Shown: piece after piece, positions 1-9,184 of the stretch
How the letters are laid out: each line of letters starts with the position of its first letter
Position numbering within the stretch: the first letter of the stretch is position 1
Source: an uncultured Devosia sp.
Lineage (GTDB): Bacteria > Pseudomonadota > Alphaproteobacteria > Rhizobiales > Devosiaceae
Assembly (NCBI GenBank): GCA_946480655.1
Contig: CAMLKN010000006.1
Location: forward strand, 1-24,063
Length of the DNA: 24,063 nucleotides
Direction: 5' to 3'
Made by a program: the position numbers and the translations under genes
The notes under the pieces: generated by a model
Told to the model about the DNA's origin: nothing
The model's input: only the letters and a program-made list of their open reading frames with translations
Databases searched by the model: none

Positions 1-27
1 CATTCCGATCAAATCCCTGCCGCAAAC

Positions 28-54
28 AAAAAGGCCGCCCGGAGGCGGCCTTTT
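28..54 (-). terminator. Intrinsic terminator of tig
   Basis: A perfect 9-bp stem (31-39 with 44-52) encloses a 4-nt loop. Read on the minus strand it is followed by a run of five T (plus-strand A at 28-32). It lies about 20 nt after the tig stop codon, so it most likely ends that transcript. The A/T flanks on both sides mean it could also work for a gene entering from the left. Confidence 0.85.
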
Positions 55-74
55 CGAATTGGTGGAGGCACCCC

Positions 75-1454
75 TTAGTGGTGGTGCTCTTCCGGAACTT
101 CGTCCTCGTCAGCCTGGATCAGCTTGGCGAGTTCCTCGCGGGTCATCTTCTTGTCGGTGACCTTGCCCAGTTCGATGATGTGATCGACGACCTTGTTCTC
201 GAAGATCGGGGCGCGGAGGCTGGCGAGAGCCTGCGGGTTCTTGCGGTAGTAGTCGTAAACCTGCTGTTCCTGGCCGGGGAAGCGGCGAACTTCGGCGATG
301 AGCGCCTGCTGGTGCTCTTCGTCGGTCACCTGCACTTCGTTCTGGTTGCCGATCTCGGCGACGACGAGGCCGAGGCGCACGCGGCGCTCGGCAATGCGCT
401 TGTACTGTTCCTTGGCGGCTTCCTCGGTCGTGCCTTCGTCTTCGAAGGACCGGCCGTGATGCTCGATCTCGTGCACGACGCGCTGCCAGATGGTGTTGAA
501 TTCGGCGTCAACCAGCTGGGCCGGAACGTCGAACTTGTGGCCATCGTCCAGGGCGTCCAGAACCTGACGCTTCATGTGCTGGCGGCCCATCGAGGCGAGG
601 GCGTTTTCCATCTGGTCGCGGACGGCCTTGCGCAGCGCGGCAACGTCTTCGAGGCCAAGCTTCTTCGCGAAGTCGTCGTCCAGTTCGCCGGCATTGGGGC
701 CGTCGACATGCAGGACCGTGACGTCGAACACGGCCTTCTTACCGGCCAGATCGGCGTTCTGGTAATCCTTGGGGAAGGTCACCTTGACTTCGCGGGTCTC
801 GCCCTTCTTGGCGCCGATCAGCTGCTCTTCGAAGCCGGGGATGAATTCACCCGAGCCGATGGTCAGGTGCGCATGGTCGGACGAGCCGCCATCGAATTCC
901 TTGCCATCGATCTTGCCCACGAAGGAAAGACCGAGGTAGTCGCCGTTCTCGACGACGGCATCATCGCCCTTGTTGGTGTAGCCGCGGTTCTGGGCGAAGA
1001 CGCGGTTCACTTCCTTCTCGACTTCCTCGTCGGAGACTTCAACGACGGGCTTGGAGAGCTTGACGCCCTTGATGTCCATCAGGGTGACGGCCGGGAGGAT
1101 TTCGTATTCGACTTCAAAGGCGAGATCGGCCTTGCCGTCCAGCACGTCATTGATGACGCCCTGGTCCTGCGGCAGGTCAACCTTGGGCTGGGCGGCAGCG
1201 CGTTCTTCGCGCTTGTCCAGCGTGTCGGACACGGTCGCGTTGATCGCGTCGGTCATGACTTCGGACATGGCCGAACGGCCATAGACCTTCTTGAGGTGCG
1301 CGGTCGGCACCTTGCCGGGGCGGAAGCCCTTGATATTGGCCTGGCCCTTGATCTCTTCGAGCTTGGCGTCGAGGCGCGAATTGAGATCCGCGGCCGGAAT
1401 GGTGACGCTCAGCTTGCGCTTGAGGCCTTCGTTGAGGGTTTCGGTTACCTGCAT
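75..1454 (-). CDS. tig: Trigger factor, ribosome-associated chaperone and peptidyl-prolyl isomerase
   Basis: This is a 459-aa trigger factor, slightly longer than the E. coli protein. It docks at the ribosomal exit tunnel, shields nascent chains and catalyses prolyl isomerisation in the cytoplasm. The N-terminal ribosome-binding domain (about 1-115) carries the signature GFRPGKVP at residues 43-50. An FKBP-type isomerase domain follows at about 171-250 (it contains IGSGEFIPGFEEQLIG). The rest is the helical SurA-like chaperone domain. The start at 1452-1454 fits the family N-terminus MQVTETL. The protein ends in an acidic stretch and three histidines. tRNA-Leu lies 47 nt upstream on the same strand and a terminator follows the stop. 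Identification is secure. Confidence 0.97.
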   Translation of the reverse strand: MQVTETLNEGLKRKLSVTIPAADLNSRLDAKLEEIKGQANIKGFRPGKVPTAHLKKVYGRSAMSEVMTDAINATVSDTLDKREERAAAQPKVDLPQDQGVINDVLDGKADLAFEVEYEILPAVTLMDIKGVKLSKPVVEVSDEEVEKEVNRVFAQNRGYTNKGDDAVVENGDYLGLSFVGKIDGKEFDGGSSDHAHLTIGSGEFIPGFEEQLIGAKKGETREVKVTFPKDYQNADLAGKKAVFDVTVLHVDGPNAGELDDDFAKKLGLEDVAALRKAVRDQMENALASMGRQHMKRQVLDALDDGHKFDVPAQLVDAEFNTIWQRVVHEIEHHGRSFEDEGTTEEAAKEQYKRIAERRVRLGLVVAEIGNQNEVQVTDEEHQQALIAEVRRFPGQEQQVYDYYRKNPQALASLRAPIFENKVVDHIIELGKVTDKKMTREELAKLIQADEDEVPEEHHH

Positions 1455-1501
1455 TGGGGTTGATCCCGTCTTGATTCAATCACGTTCGGCCGAGGCCGCT
1501 A

Positions 1502-1586
1502 TGGTGCGGGTGAGAGGACTCGAACCTCCACGCCTTGCGGCGCTGGAACCTAAATCCAGTGCGTCTACCAATTCCGCCACACCCGC
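1502..1586 (-). tRNA. tRNA-Leu (anticodon UAG)
   Basis: A complete class II tRNA is read on the minus strand. The 7-bp acceptor stem pairs 1580-1586 with 1506-1512. A long variable arm is present. The anticodon stem is CTGGA/TCCAG, and the 7-nt loop holds TAG (plus-strand 1550-1552). The 3' CCA is encoded (1502-1504). The size is 85 nt including CCA. It decodes CUN leucine codons. Confidence 0.96.
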
Positions 1587-1617
1587 AAGGGTCCCCGTCG
1601 GCCGGGTTGGCGTTGCA

Positions 1618-1644
1618 TCTATATGAAGAGCGGGGGGCAGTCAA
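1618..1644 (-). promoter_or_regulatory. Candidate sigma-70 promoter of tRNA-Leu
   Basis: On the minus strand TTGACT (1644-1639) is followed after 15 nt by TATAGA (1623-1618). This would start transcription about 25 nt ahead of the tRNA. The hexamers match consensus at 5/6 and 4/6 positions and the spacer is short. The call rests on motif and position only. Confidence 0.45.
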
Positions 1645-1647
1645 AGC

Positions 1648-2004
1648 CTAGCTTGGCGATTTGGCGGGAATGAAGAAGACCTTTTCGATAAGGCCGTCCA
1701 CGATCTCGAAGATCACCGCCGTCTCCACCGGCTCGGGGCCGAGGCCATGGATCAGTTCGTGGTCGATGACCTTGTTGCCCACGACAATCCGCGCGAGCAG
1801 GTCGGCGCGCAGACCCTCATGCACGAAGCGGTTTGTGGCATAGTGGGCGGCAAAGGCGGCCTTGCCATCGAGCATGAGCGCCATGTCGGGCAGACGATAG
1901 GCCCGGACGGTTTCCGCAAAAGGGATCAGGAATTGCTCCAGATTCCGGGCATTGTAGGCATCAAGCTGGGCCTGCACGCATTCAACTGGCGTCATTTTGG
2001 TCAT
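1648..2004 (-). CDS. SnoaL/NTF2-like family protein, function unknown
   Basis: This small protein (118 aa from the chosen start) has the pattern of the SnoaL-like/NTF2-like alpha+beta barrel family. An N-terminal helix contains VQAQLDAYNARNLEQFL. Next come segments with DGKAAFAAHYATNRF, then strands ending in AVIFEIVDGLIEKVFFIPA. Members include ketosteroid-isomerase-like enzymes and many uncharacterised proteins, so no reaction can be assigned. An in-frame start exists at 2067, but the ATG at 2002-2004 is preferred because AGGA sits 8 nt upstream. A further ATG at 1993-1995 is possible. The gene diverges from glnB and shares a roughly 220-nt upstream region with it. Confidence 0.75.
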   Translation of the reverse strand: MTKMTPVECVQAQLDAYNARNLEQFLIPFAETVRAYRLPDMALMLDGKAAFAAHYATNRFVHEGLRADLLARIVVGNKVIDHELIHGLGPEPVETAVIFEIVDGLIEKVFFIPAKSPS

Positions 2005-2137
2005 TTCTGGCATCCTGGTGCTCGGATAGAAGCCGGCATATGGGCAAAAAATGGGCAATGAGCTCATTTATGCATCACAAGACTGGATTCACCGCGAGCG
2101 CCGTGGTCGGCTATCTGGCATCAAGTCTTTGTATTAG

Positions 2138-2563
<426 letters not shown>

Positions 2564-2626
2564 GGCGCTCCGTTTAGCCACGCCACCAACCAGCAACAAG
2601 CATTTCGTTAGACAGGGGAAGACCTG

Positions 2627-4036
2627 ATGACCACCGCAGCCGACATTATCCAGCGCATGAAGGACGAGAACATCAAGTATCTCGACGTGCGTTTCACCGA
2701 CCTGCGCGGCAAGCTGCAGCACGTCACCATGGACGCGTCGGTCGTCGATGCCGACATGTTCGAAGATGGCGTCATGTTCGACGGCTCCTCGATCGCGGGC
2801 TGGAAGGCCATCAACGAGTCCGACATGGTGCTGATGCCCGATCCGAACTCGGCCTATATCGACCCGTTCTTTGCGGCCTCGACCCTCGCCATCAACTGCG
2901 ACATTCTCGAGCCCAACACCTACCAGCCCTACAATCGCGACCCGCGCTCGATCGCCAAGAAGGCCGAAGCCCTGGTCAAGTCCTCCGGTATCGGTGACTC
3001 GGTCGTGTTCGGCCCCGAGCCCGAATTCTTCATCTTCGACGACGTGAAGTATTCCAACACCACCTACAAGGTGGGCTTCTCCGTCGACCACTCGGAACTG
3101 CCGACCAACAATGACGCCGACTATGAAGGCGGCAATAACGGCCACCATATCGGCCTCAAGAAGGGCTACTTCCCGGTTCCCCCGCTGGACAGCGCCCAGG
3201 ACATGCGCGGTGAGATGCTCGAAGCCATGGGCTCGATGGGCGTCATCATCGAGAAGCACCACCACGAAGTGGCCTCGGCCCAGCATGAGCTCGGCCTCAA
3301 GTTCAAGCCGATGATCCAGTCGGCCGACGACGTGCTGATCTACAAGTATGCCGTCCAGCAGGTTGCCAATGCCTATGGCAAGACCGCGACCTTCATGCCC
3401 AAGCCGGTCTACGGCGACAACGGCTCGGGCATGCACTGCCACCAGTCGATCTGGAAGGACGGCAAGCCGCTCTTCGCCGGTGACCAGTATGCCGGTCTCT
3501 CGATGGAGTGCCTCTACTACATCGGCGGCGTCATCAAGCACGCCAAGGCCATCAACGCCTTCACCAACCCGACCACCAACTCCTACAAGCGTCTGGTGCC
3601 GGGCTTCGAAGCCCCCGTGCTGCTGGCCTACTCGGCCCGTAACCGTTCGGCTTCCTGCCGTATCCCCTTCGGCCAGTCGCCGAAGTCCAAGCGCGTCGAA
3701 GTGCGTTTCCCCGATCCGCTGGCCAACCCGTACCTCGCCTTCACGGCGCTGCTGATGGCTGGCCTCGACGGCATCAAGAACAAGATCCACCCGGGCGACC
3801 CGATGGACAAGGACCTCTACGAGCTGCCCAAGGAAGAGCTCAAGGAGATCCCGACCGTGTCCGGTTCGCTCCGCGAAGCCCTCGAAGCCCTCGACAAGGG
3901 TCGCGACTTCCTCAAGGTCGGCGGCGTCATGGACGACGATTTCATCGACAGCTACATCGAGCTCAAGATGCAGGAAGTGATCAAGTTCGAGCACACCCCG
4001 CACCCGGTCGAGTACGAAATGTACTACTCCGCCTAA
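2627..4036 (+). CDS. glnA: Glutamine synthetase type I
   Basis: This is a 469-aa GSI-beta type glutamine synthetase, a cytoplasmic dodecamer that makes glutamine from glutamate, ammonia and ATP. The beta-grasp N-terminal domain contains DLRGKLQHV (25-33) and [10 protein letters not shown] (50-59). The catalytic core carries metal ligands in GPEPEFF (Glu131, Glu133) and the [10 protein letters not shown] motif (265-274). The adenylylation loop DKDLYELP places the regulatory tyrosine at Tyr398, so control by GlnE is expected. The start is preceded by AGGGGAAG about 7 nt upstream. It follows glnB by 63 nt with no hairpin between them, so the pair is very likely co-transcribed. A strong terminator follows the stop. 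Confidence 0.98.
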   Translation: MTTAADIIQRMKDENIKYLDVRFTDLRGKLQHVTMDASVVDADMFEDGVMFDGSSIAGWKAINESDMVLMPDPNSAYIDPFFAASTLAINCDILEPNTYQPYNRDPRSIAKKAEALVKSSGIGDSVVFGPEPEFFIFDDVKYSNTTYKVGFSVDHSELPTNNDADYEGGNNGHHIGLKKGYFPVPPLDSAQDMRGEMLEAMGSMGVIIEKHHHEVASAQHELGLKFKPMIQSADDVLIYKYAVQQVANAYGKTATFMPKPVYGDNGSGMHCHQSIWKDGKPLFAGDQYAGLSMECLYYIGGVIKHAKAINAFTNPTTNSYKRLVPGFEAPVLLAYSARNRSASCRIPFGQSPKSKRVEVRFPDPLANPYLAFTALLMAGLDGIKNKIHPGDPMDKDLYELPKEELKEIPTVSGSLREALEALDKGRDFLKVGGVMDDDFIDSYIELKMQEVIKFEHTPHPVEYEMYYSA

Positions 4037-4056
4037 GTGGTTCTGGTTTGAATGGG

Positions 4057-4086
4057 AAAGGGGCCTTTCGGGGCCCCTTTTCTTTT
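4057..4086 (+). terminator. Intrinsic terminator after glnA
   Basis: A perfect 9-bp stem (4057-4065 with 4072-4080) with a 6-nt loop ends in a T-rich tail (TTTTCTTTT). It begins 20 nt after the glnA stop codon and ends the glnBA transcript. Confidence 0.9.
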
Positions 4087-4167
4087 GCCGGTGACCTGCC
4101 GCCAAAGCAAGGCGGCCCGCCCCGACCAGGAACGAGCCGCCAAGATCAGGTTGCCGATCGTTTGCGG

Positions 4168-4818
4168 TTACACGGCCTTGAAGGTGCGGCGCATCACCTC
4201 GCGCCATTCGTCCGGCGCCTCCAGCAGGCCTTCGATATTGTCCGCGCTCTGTGGCTCGAAAAAGCGAACGGCAAAGCCGAAATCGAAGAGGCGCACGACC
4301 TCGCCGGTCACCCTGCCGACCGTGACGATCTCACCCACCGAAGGCTGGAACGCTGCCGAGACGGCTGCGCCCGAAATCGAGTAGTCGACGATAAGGCAGG
4401 GCTGGGACCAATTGTCCGGCCGCGCAATGACGGTGCGCGGATTGCTCGGCATCACGCGCTGCGCTGTCCGTCGGTCGCTGCTTGTCGTCCACAGTTTCTC
4501 GCTGAAGCTGGTGATCCGCGCGTTGAGCGCTTCGCGAGCAGCATCGTCCTGCTCGAACTGCATCTCGAACCCGTCCTCATATTGGCGCGAAACCGTGCCA
4601 TTGAGAGTGCCGAACGAGGTGAAGCTGGCCGAGACCGCTTCTCCAACCTGTGGAATGACGGGTGCCGTCACCCGCAGGCTATCGCTGCCGATCATGCGCA
4701 GGCGACAGGCAAACAGGTTGATGCCTGGATGCGTGGGTTGCGCACCGATGACATAGCGCCCGGCCACGGTGGCAATGCCGTGCAACGCGATCGTGGGACG
4801 TTCCAGAACTTCGGACAC
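4168..4818 (-). CDS. PilZ-domain protein (paralogue 1)
   Basis: This 216-aa soluble protein has a canonical C-terminal PilZ domain. The RxxxR motif is RTAQR at 117-121 and the D-x-S-x-x-G motif is DYSISG at 145-150; together these bind cyclic di-GMP in the family. The N-terminal half (about 15-100) looks like a second, degenerate PilZ-like barrel with ACRL near 38-41. No membrane segment or catalytic domain is present, so it is probably a c-di-GMP effector with unknown partner. The start is a GTG at 4816-4818 with GGGAGG 6 nt upstream. It aligns over its whole length with the gene at 4926-5573, which is upstream on the same strand about 107 nt away. The target process cannot be told. Confidence 0.88.
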   Translation of the reverse strand: MSEVLERPTIALHGIATVAGRYVIGAQPTHPGINLFACRLRMIGSDSLRVTAPVIPQVGEAVSASFTSFGTLNGTVSRQYEDGFEMQFEQDDAAREALNARITSFSEKLWTTSSDRRTAQRVMPSNPRTVIARPDNWSQPCLIVDYSISGAAVSAAFQPSVGEIVTVGRVTGEVVRLFDFGFAVRFFEPQSADNIEGLLEAPDEWREVMRRTFKAV

Positions 4819-4925
4819 TGCCGACCTCCCTCTGGGTGATCGAAGCAGGATGCCAACAGCCCATCAACGCAGTCTTGTGGGAATGGATCGCATTTTAGGG
4901 AACGCGATGTCCGCCTCGCGACAGG

Positions 4926-5573
4926 TCAGTCGGCCGGTGGCCTTATCACGGATTCGAGGTCCTCGAATTCCTGCGGCTGGATGAATTGCAGCGCAAAACC
5001 CACTTCCAGGTGCCGTACGACGCGTCCGACCACGCGGCCCAGCGCCATGGGCATGCCAAGTTCCGGCCAGAAATGCGCCGAAACCGCAGCGCCGGAGCGC
5101 GAGACGTCGATGATGAAGCAGGGAACCTGCTGGCCATCGGCAAGGAATATGGTGCTGCGTGGATCGCGCGGCAGGATGCGCCGGTGCTCGCGCTTGTCCG
5201 GCACCTGGGCGTGGACGTGGCGCTTCTGCCAGTCGATCTTGGCGGCGAGCTTCTCTCGCTCGCCATCGGTCAGTTGAATGTCGGCCACAAAGCCGGAGGC
5301 CAGGCGGCGGGTGATGCGGCCCCGCAGGATGCCGAATTCGTTGAAATGCGAGGCGACGGTCTCGCCTTCCTTGCCCACGACCGGCCCCACGGCAACCAGC
5401 ATGCGCGTGGATATGGAGCACAGGCGACAGGCATAGACCGGCAGTTTCTCGTCCGGTGTGCTGCGACGGTCCGGAAGCGCATAGCGGCCCGCCAGCGCCC
5501 CGATAAATCGCACATCGCTCAAGCTTGAGGACGCCCGGAGACTCTCGTCTACCAGAGCGGCGGATAGCGACAT
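4926..5573 (-). CDS. PilZ-domain protein (paralogue 2)
   Basis: This 215-aa protein shares its architecture with the neighbouring paralogue. The N-terminal half is PilZ-like and contains YACRL (47-51). The C-terminal PilZ domain has REHRR at 128-132 and DVSRSG at 156-161, both intact for c-di-GMP binding. Shared blocks include [15 protein letters not shown] and GFA-x-x-F near the end. The ATG at 5571-5573 is chosen because GGGAGGGGAG lies just upstream; the open frame runs on much further, but that part is antisense to the hydratase-repair gene. It diverges from that gene across a roughly 157-nt spacer. Probably a cytoplasmic c-di-GMP effector; the output is unknown. Confidence 0.87.
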   Translation of the reverse strand: MSLSAALVDESLRASSSLSDVRFIGALAGRYALPDRRSTPDEKLPVYACRLCSISTRMLVAVGPVVGKEGETVASHFNEFGILRGRITRRLASGFVADIQLTDGEREKLAAKIDWQKRHVHAQVPDKREHRRILPRDPRSTIFLADGQQVPCFIIDVSRSGAAVSAHFWPELGMPMALGRVVGRVVRHLEVGFALQFIQPQEFEDLESVIRPPAD

Positions 5574-5622
5574 GGGTCTCCCCTCCCAAATTGCCCACAC
5601 CGGTGAAAACTCTATGGGTGAG

Positions 5623-5632
5623 TCCTTAAGGA
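5623..5632. promoter_or_regulatory. Palindrome in the PilZ/nnr divergent spacer
   Basis: TCCTTAAGGA is a perfect 10-bp palindrome near the middle of the 157-nt spacer between the divergent PilZ and nnr genes. It could be a protein binding site, but a single short palindrome can arise by chance. Confidence 0.2.
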
Positions 5633-5730
5633 GTTCTCCCAATCCTTGTTCCCATGCGGGGCCTGCCGTAAATTTGTCGCTAATCCGAAGCCTCGCAATT
5701 TTTCCAATCGCCCATTTGAATCGAATTGCC

Positions 5731-7236
5731 ATGTCATTTGCGCCGCAAAACGCACTTCTCACGCCGGCGCAAATGGCCGAGGCCGACCGGCTGGCCATCG
5801 CCGCAGGTATTCCATCGCTGGCCCTGATGGAGGCCGCGGGGCGTGCTGTGGCCGAGCGGATAGAGGCCGGATATCCAAGGGCCCCCATCCTGGTAGCCTG
5901 CGGGCCTGGCAACAATGGGGGCGATGGCTTCGTCGTCGCACGCTTGCTGAAGGAGAATGGCTGGCCGGTTCGGCTCTGGCTTTCGACAGAGGTCGGGGCG
6001 CTCAAGGGCGATGCCGCCGAGATGGCCGGGCGCTGGCAAGGTCCGGTCGAGACAGGTCCGGTTCCCGACTTTTCCGACGCGAGCCTCGTTGTTGACGCCA
6101 TCCTTGGGGCGGGCCTCGATCGGGACGTAGCGGGCCGGCTCGCTGCCGCTATCGAGGCCATCAACGCCTCCGGCGTGCCCGTGGTCAGCGTTGACGTGCC
6201 CAGCGGTATCGACGGCGCCACTGGTGAAGTGCGTGGCACTGCCATCATGGCTCGTGACACTGTCACCTTCTTCCGTCGGAAGCCGGGCCATCTGCTGCTT
6301 CCCGGTCGCGGACGTTGCGGCGCCACGCATCTGGCCCAGATCGGCATTCCGGACTCGGTTCTCGATGCCATCTCCAGCCAAACCTGGGAAAACGGTCCAA
6401 GCCTCTGGAGCCTGCCACAGCTCAGCAACGATAAGCACAAATTCGACCGGGGCCATGTCCTGGTGGTCTCCGGCGGGCCGCTGCAGACGGGCGCAGCGCG
6501 GCTTGCCGCCATGGGCGCCTTCCGGAGCGGCGCAGGGCTCGTGACCCTCACCGGGGCCGAAGCGGCCTTGCGCGTTCACGCCAACCACGTCACCGCCATC
6601 ATGCTGCGCGCTGCCGAGACGACCGACGACCTGGCCGGCATCCTGGCTGACAGGCGAATAGGTGCGGCCGTCATCGGGCCGGCCGCTGGAATCGGCGAAG
6701 GGACGCGGCGCAATGTGGATGTGCTGCTACGCTCGTCTGCCGCGCTGGTGCTCGACGCAGACGCCCTCACCAGCTTCGCCGATCAGCCCGCACAGCTCTG
6801 GGCTACCATCAGCGAGCGGCAGGCTGCCGTGGTCCTGACGCCGCACGAAGGCGAGTTTGCGCGGCTTTTTGGCGATCTGGCGGGTGACAAACTTGCCCGC
6901 GCCCGCGCCGCCGCAGCGCGTTCCGGCGCCGTCGTGATCCTGAAAGGTAGCGACACGGTGATTGCCGCCCCGGACGGCCAGGCTGCCATAAACGCCAACG
7001 CGCCGCCTTGGCTGGGCACGGCCGGGGCTGGCGACGTCCTGGCCGGAATGGTCGCAGGACTCATGGGGCAGGGGATGGCAGCCTTCCAGGCCGCCTGCGC
7101 CGGTGTGTGGCTACATGCCGAGGCCGCCAACCGGTTTGGCGGGACCGGCATGTTGAGTGAAGACCTGCCGGGCCTACTGCCGGCTGTCCTGCAGGCGCTG
7201 CACGGGCCTGCGCGGTCCGCTCCTGCCACAAGCTGA
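5731..7236 (+). CDS. nnr: Bifunctional NAD(P)H-hydrate repair enzyme (epimerase + ADP-dependent dehydratase)
   Basis: This 501-aa fusion repairs hydrated NADH/NADPH. The N-terminal YjeF-N half (about 1-210) epimerises R- and S-NAD(P)HX. It has GPGNNGGDG at 58-66, VDAILGAG at 121-128 and [10 protein letters not shown] at 153-162. The C-terminal ribokinase-like half (about 235-495) dehydrates S-NAD(P)HX using ADP/ATP. It has [12 protein letters not shown] at 369-380, LKGSDT at 404-409 and the catalytic TAGAGD at 430-435. The ATG at 5731 is chosen because the family begins about 10 residues before LTPAQM; no strong ribosome binding site is visible. Related Hyphomicrobiales, from memory, carry this gene just upstream of glnB; here it lies downstream of glnA with the PilZ pair between. 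Confidence 0.95.
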   Translation: MSFAPQNALLTPAQMAEADRLAIAAGIPSLALMEAAGRAVAERIEAGYPRAPILVACGPGNNGGDGFVVARLLKENGWPVRLWLSTEVGALKGDAAEMAGRWQGPVETGPVPDFSDASLVVDAILGAGLDRDVAGRLAAAIEAINASGVPVVSVDVPSGIDGATGEVRGTAIMARDTVTFFRRKPGHLLLPGRGRCGATHLAQIGIPDSVLDAISSQTWENGPSLWSLPQLSNDKHKFDRGHVLVVSGGPLQTGAARLAAMGAFRSGAGLVTLTGAEAALRVHANHVTAIMLRAAETTDDLAGILADRRIGAAVIGPAAGIGEGTRRNVDVLLRSSAALVLDADALTSFADQPAQLWATISERQAAVVLTPHEGEFARLFGDLAGDKLARARAAAARSGAVVILKGSDTVIAAPDGQAAINANAPPWLGTAGAGDVLAGMVAGLMGQGMAAFQAACAGVWLHAEAANRFGGTGMLSEDLPGLLPAVLQALHGPARSAPATS

Positions 7237-7373
7237 CGTCACTGCGGGGTCTGATAGTCCGTATCGGGCCGCTTGTCGAAGACACGACCCCACCCTACAT
7301 CAAGCCGTCATCGTGGGTCCGGGCCGGCGCCTGGAGCTTCGTAAGGCGCGGCATATCCATCTGGAGCGAACCC

Positions 7374-8573
7374 ATGAACAAGGCCCTCGTTGTCATCCTT
7401 GCGGCCGTCATGCTCGATGCCGTCGGCATTGGGCTCATTTTTCCCATCCTTCCTGCGCTGCTGCGTGAAGTCGGGCACACGACCGACATCGCCACCATTT
7501 TGGGCGTGATGCTGGCGCTCTATTCTGCCTGCCAGTTCCTGTTCTCGCCAGTTCTGGGCGTGCTCAGCGACCGCTTCGGACGCCGGCCGGTCCTTCTCGT
7601 CTCCCTTGCCGGCGCCGCCATCGACTATATCGTCATGGCCTTCGCGCCCGAACTCTGGTTGCTGGTGATCGGTCGCGCCATCGCCGGCATTACCAGCGCC
7701 AACATGGCGGTGGCGACCGCCTACCTCACCGACATTTCGACTGAGGAACAGCGGGCGAAGCGCTTCGGCCTGCTCCATGCCATGTTCGGCATCGGCTTCA
7801 TCATCGGTCCGGTCATCGGCGGGATCCTCGGGGACATCTGGTTGCGGTCGCCATTCCTGGTGGCAGCCCTTCTCAACGCTGCGAACTTCGCGCTTGCCCT
7901 CTTCGTGCTACCCGAGTCGCGCCCCGGTAAGCGGGAGGCGCGCTTCACTTGGGACACGCTCAACCCGTTCAAGCCGCTGGCCTGGGCCCTGACGTTCAAG
8001 ACTCTCATCCCGCTCATGGCCATCTATCTGGTGATGAACCTGGTCGGCACCGTCTATGGCACGACCTGGGCCATCTACAGTGAGGACGTGTTTGCCTGGA
8101 ACGGCATGATGATCGGCCTGTCGCTCGGTGCCTTCGGTGTCTTCCATGCGCTGGCCCAGGCCTTCCTGACCGGCCCTGCCGTGGCGCGGCTGGGCGAACG
8201 CTGGGCCCTGATCGTCGGCATGGGATTTGAAACCGGTGCCATGCTGACCCTGGCCTTTGCCACCCAGGGCTGGATCCTGTTTGCCATGGCGCCAGTCTTT
8301 GCATTGGGCGGTATCGGCATGCCGGCGCTTCAGTCCCTGACGACAAGACAGGTGGATTCGAACCGCCAGGGCCAGCTGCAGGGCGTGCTGGCAAGCCTGG
8401 TGAGCCTTGCCTCGGTCTTCGGGCCGATCTTCTTCAGCTTTGTCTATAATGGCCTGCGCCCAAGCTGGCCGGGTGCCATTTGGCTGGTGGCGATCTGCAT
8501 CTACCTGCTGGCACTTCCGCTGATGGCAGGCATTCGGCGGCCTGCTTCCGCGCCCGCCAATGAGGCGGCATAG
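7374..8573 (+). CDS. TetA-like MFS efflux transporter (TCR/Tet family)
   Basis: This 399-aa inner-membrane protein has the 12-helix layout of the drug:H+ antiporter branch of the major facilitator superfamily. It closely resembles tetracycline exporters of the TetA(A) type. Shared features are DAVGIGLI at 15-22 in helix 1, motif A GVLSDRFGRR at 62-71, VLLVSLAGAA just after it, GPVIGGILG in helix 5 and GGIGMPALQ-x-L plus RQGQLQG in the second half. Many chromosomal proteins with this profile are not proven tetracycline exporters, so the substrate is left open. No tetR-like gene is adjacent. The ATG is preceded by GGAG (7363-7366). The gene lies 137 nt after nnr with no clear terminator between. 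Confidence 0.88.
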   Translation: MNKALVVILAAVMLDAVGIGLIFPILPALLREVGHTTDIATILGVMLALYSACQFLFSPVLGVLSDRFGRRPVLLVSLAGAAIDYIVMAFAPELWLLVIGRAIAGITSANMAVATAYLTDISTEEQRAKRFGLLHAMFGIGFIIGPVIGGILGDIWLRSPFLVAALLNAANFALALFVLPESRPGKREARFTWDTLNPFKPLAWALTFKTLIPLMAIYLVMNLVGTVYGTTWAIYSEDVFAWNGMMIGLSLGAFGVFHALAQAFLTGPAVARLGERWALIVGMGFETGAMLTLAFATQGWILFAMAPVFALGGIGMPALQSLTTRQVDSNRQGQLQGVLASLVSLASVFGPIFFSFVYNGLRPSWPGAIWLVAICIYLLALPLMAGIRRPASAPANEAA

Positions 8574-8585
8574 CAAAAAGGGGAC

Positions 8586-8608
8586 AATCCCCGGCAAACC
8601 GGGGATTT
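8586..8608 (+). terminator. Hairpin after the MFS gene, probable terminator
   Basis: A perfect 9-bp stem (8586-8594 with 8599-8607) with a CAAA loop begins 12 nt after the MFS stop codon. The T-run is short (TTT then GG), so it may be an inefficient or rho-assisted terminator. Confidence 0.55.
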
Positions 8609-8773
8609 GGGGTTATCCGGGCTTGCAGGGGTGAATTTTCCGGTCCATTAACAGCTTTGCACCGTCGGGCCGTCGAAAACCCCCGGATTTCCTTGCGTTC
8701 TACGCAGAATCGCCAAAGGTTGTCCGCGTTTTCGTTCGCCAGAGACGGCGGGCATTCACTGTGAGGAAACGCT

Positions 8774-9046
8774 ATGAACAAAAACGATCTGGTTGGCGTC
8801 GTTGCCGACAAGGCGACGATCACCAAGGCACAGGCCGCCGAAGCGGTTGACGCAGTGTTCGAAGCCATTACCGCTGCTCTCAAGGGCGGTGACGAAGTGC
8901 GTCTGGTCGGTTTCGGCACCTTTGCCGTGTCCCAGCGCAAGGCTTCCACCGGTCGCAACCCTGCCACCGGCGCCGAGATTCAGATTCCGGCTTCGAACCA
9001 GGCCAAGTTCAAGCCCGGCAAGGGCCTCAAGGACGCGATCAACTAA
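8774..9046 (+). CDS. hup: HU family DNA-binding protein
   Basis: This 90-aa histone-like protein is a nucleoid protein that binds and bends DNA as a dimer. Family features are the N-terminal MNKNDLVGVVADKA, the helical dimer core, GFGTF at 46-50, and the DNA-binding arm whose tip is RNPATG (61-66), followed by a basic C-terminus KPGKGLKDAIN. The RNPATG tip and length fit HU rather than IHF. AGGAAA sits about 6 nt upstream of the ATG. The gene has its own roughly 165-nt upstream region after the MFS hairpin and is closed by a terminator, so it is probably monocistronic. Confidence 0.95.
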   Translation: MNKNDLVGVVADKATITKAQAAEAVDAVFEAITAALKGGDEVRLVGFGTFAVSQRKASTGRNPATGAEIQIPASNQAKFKPGKGLKDAIN

Positions 9047-9073
9047 GATCGTCCCTCTGCCTGGTTTGGCAAT

Positions 9074-9105
9074 CGGCCCCGCGCGTATTTCGCCGGGGCC
9101 GTTTT
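9074..9105 (+). terminator. Intrinsic terminator after hup
   Basis: An 8-bp GC-rich stem (9074-9081 with 9094-9101), extendable with GCG/CGC inside the loop across a bulge, is followed by TTTT. It starts 27 nt after the HU stop codon. Confidence 0.85.
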
Positions 9106-9124
9106 CATTCCCCGCAATTGCCTG

Positions 9125-9151
9125 TTGACGGGCAGGGGCCGGCACCCTAAT
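9125..9151 (+). promoter_or_regulatory. Candidate promoter of tRNA-Val
   Basis: TTGACG (9125-9130) is followed by a 15-nt spacer and CCTAAT (9146-9151), about 30 nt upstream of tRNA-Val. The hexamers are reasonable and the spacer is short. Position supports it. Confidence 0.35.
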
Positions 9152-9184
9152 CAGGGCGCCATTGACTTGCCGCTTCAAGCGCAA

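Noticed and set aside
78..1463. Long open frame on the plus strand opposite tig
   Set aside because: It mirrors trigger factor in an antisense frame. High GC and codon bias remove stops there, and the product has no recognisable domain.
5574..6551. N-terminal extension of the second PilZ protein up to 541 aa
   Set aside because: The extra part is antisense to the nnr gene. The ATG at 5573 has a strong ribosome binding site and gives the same length as the paralogue.
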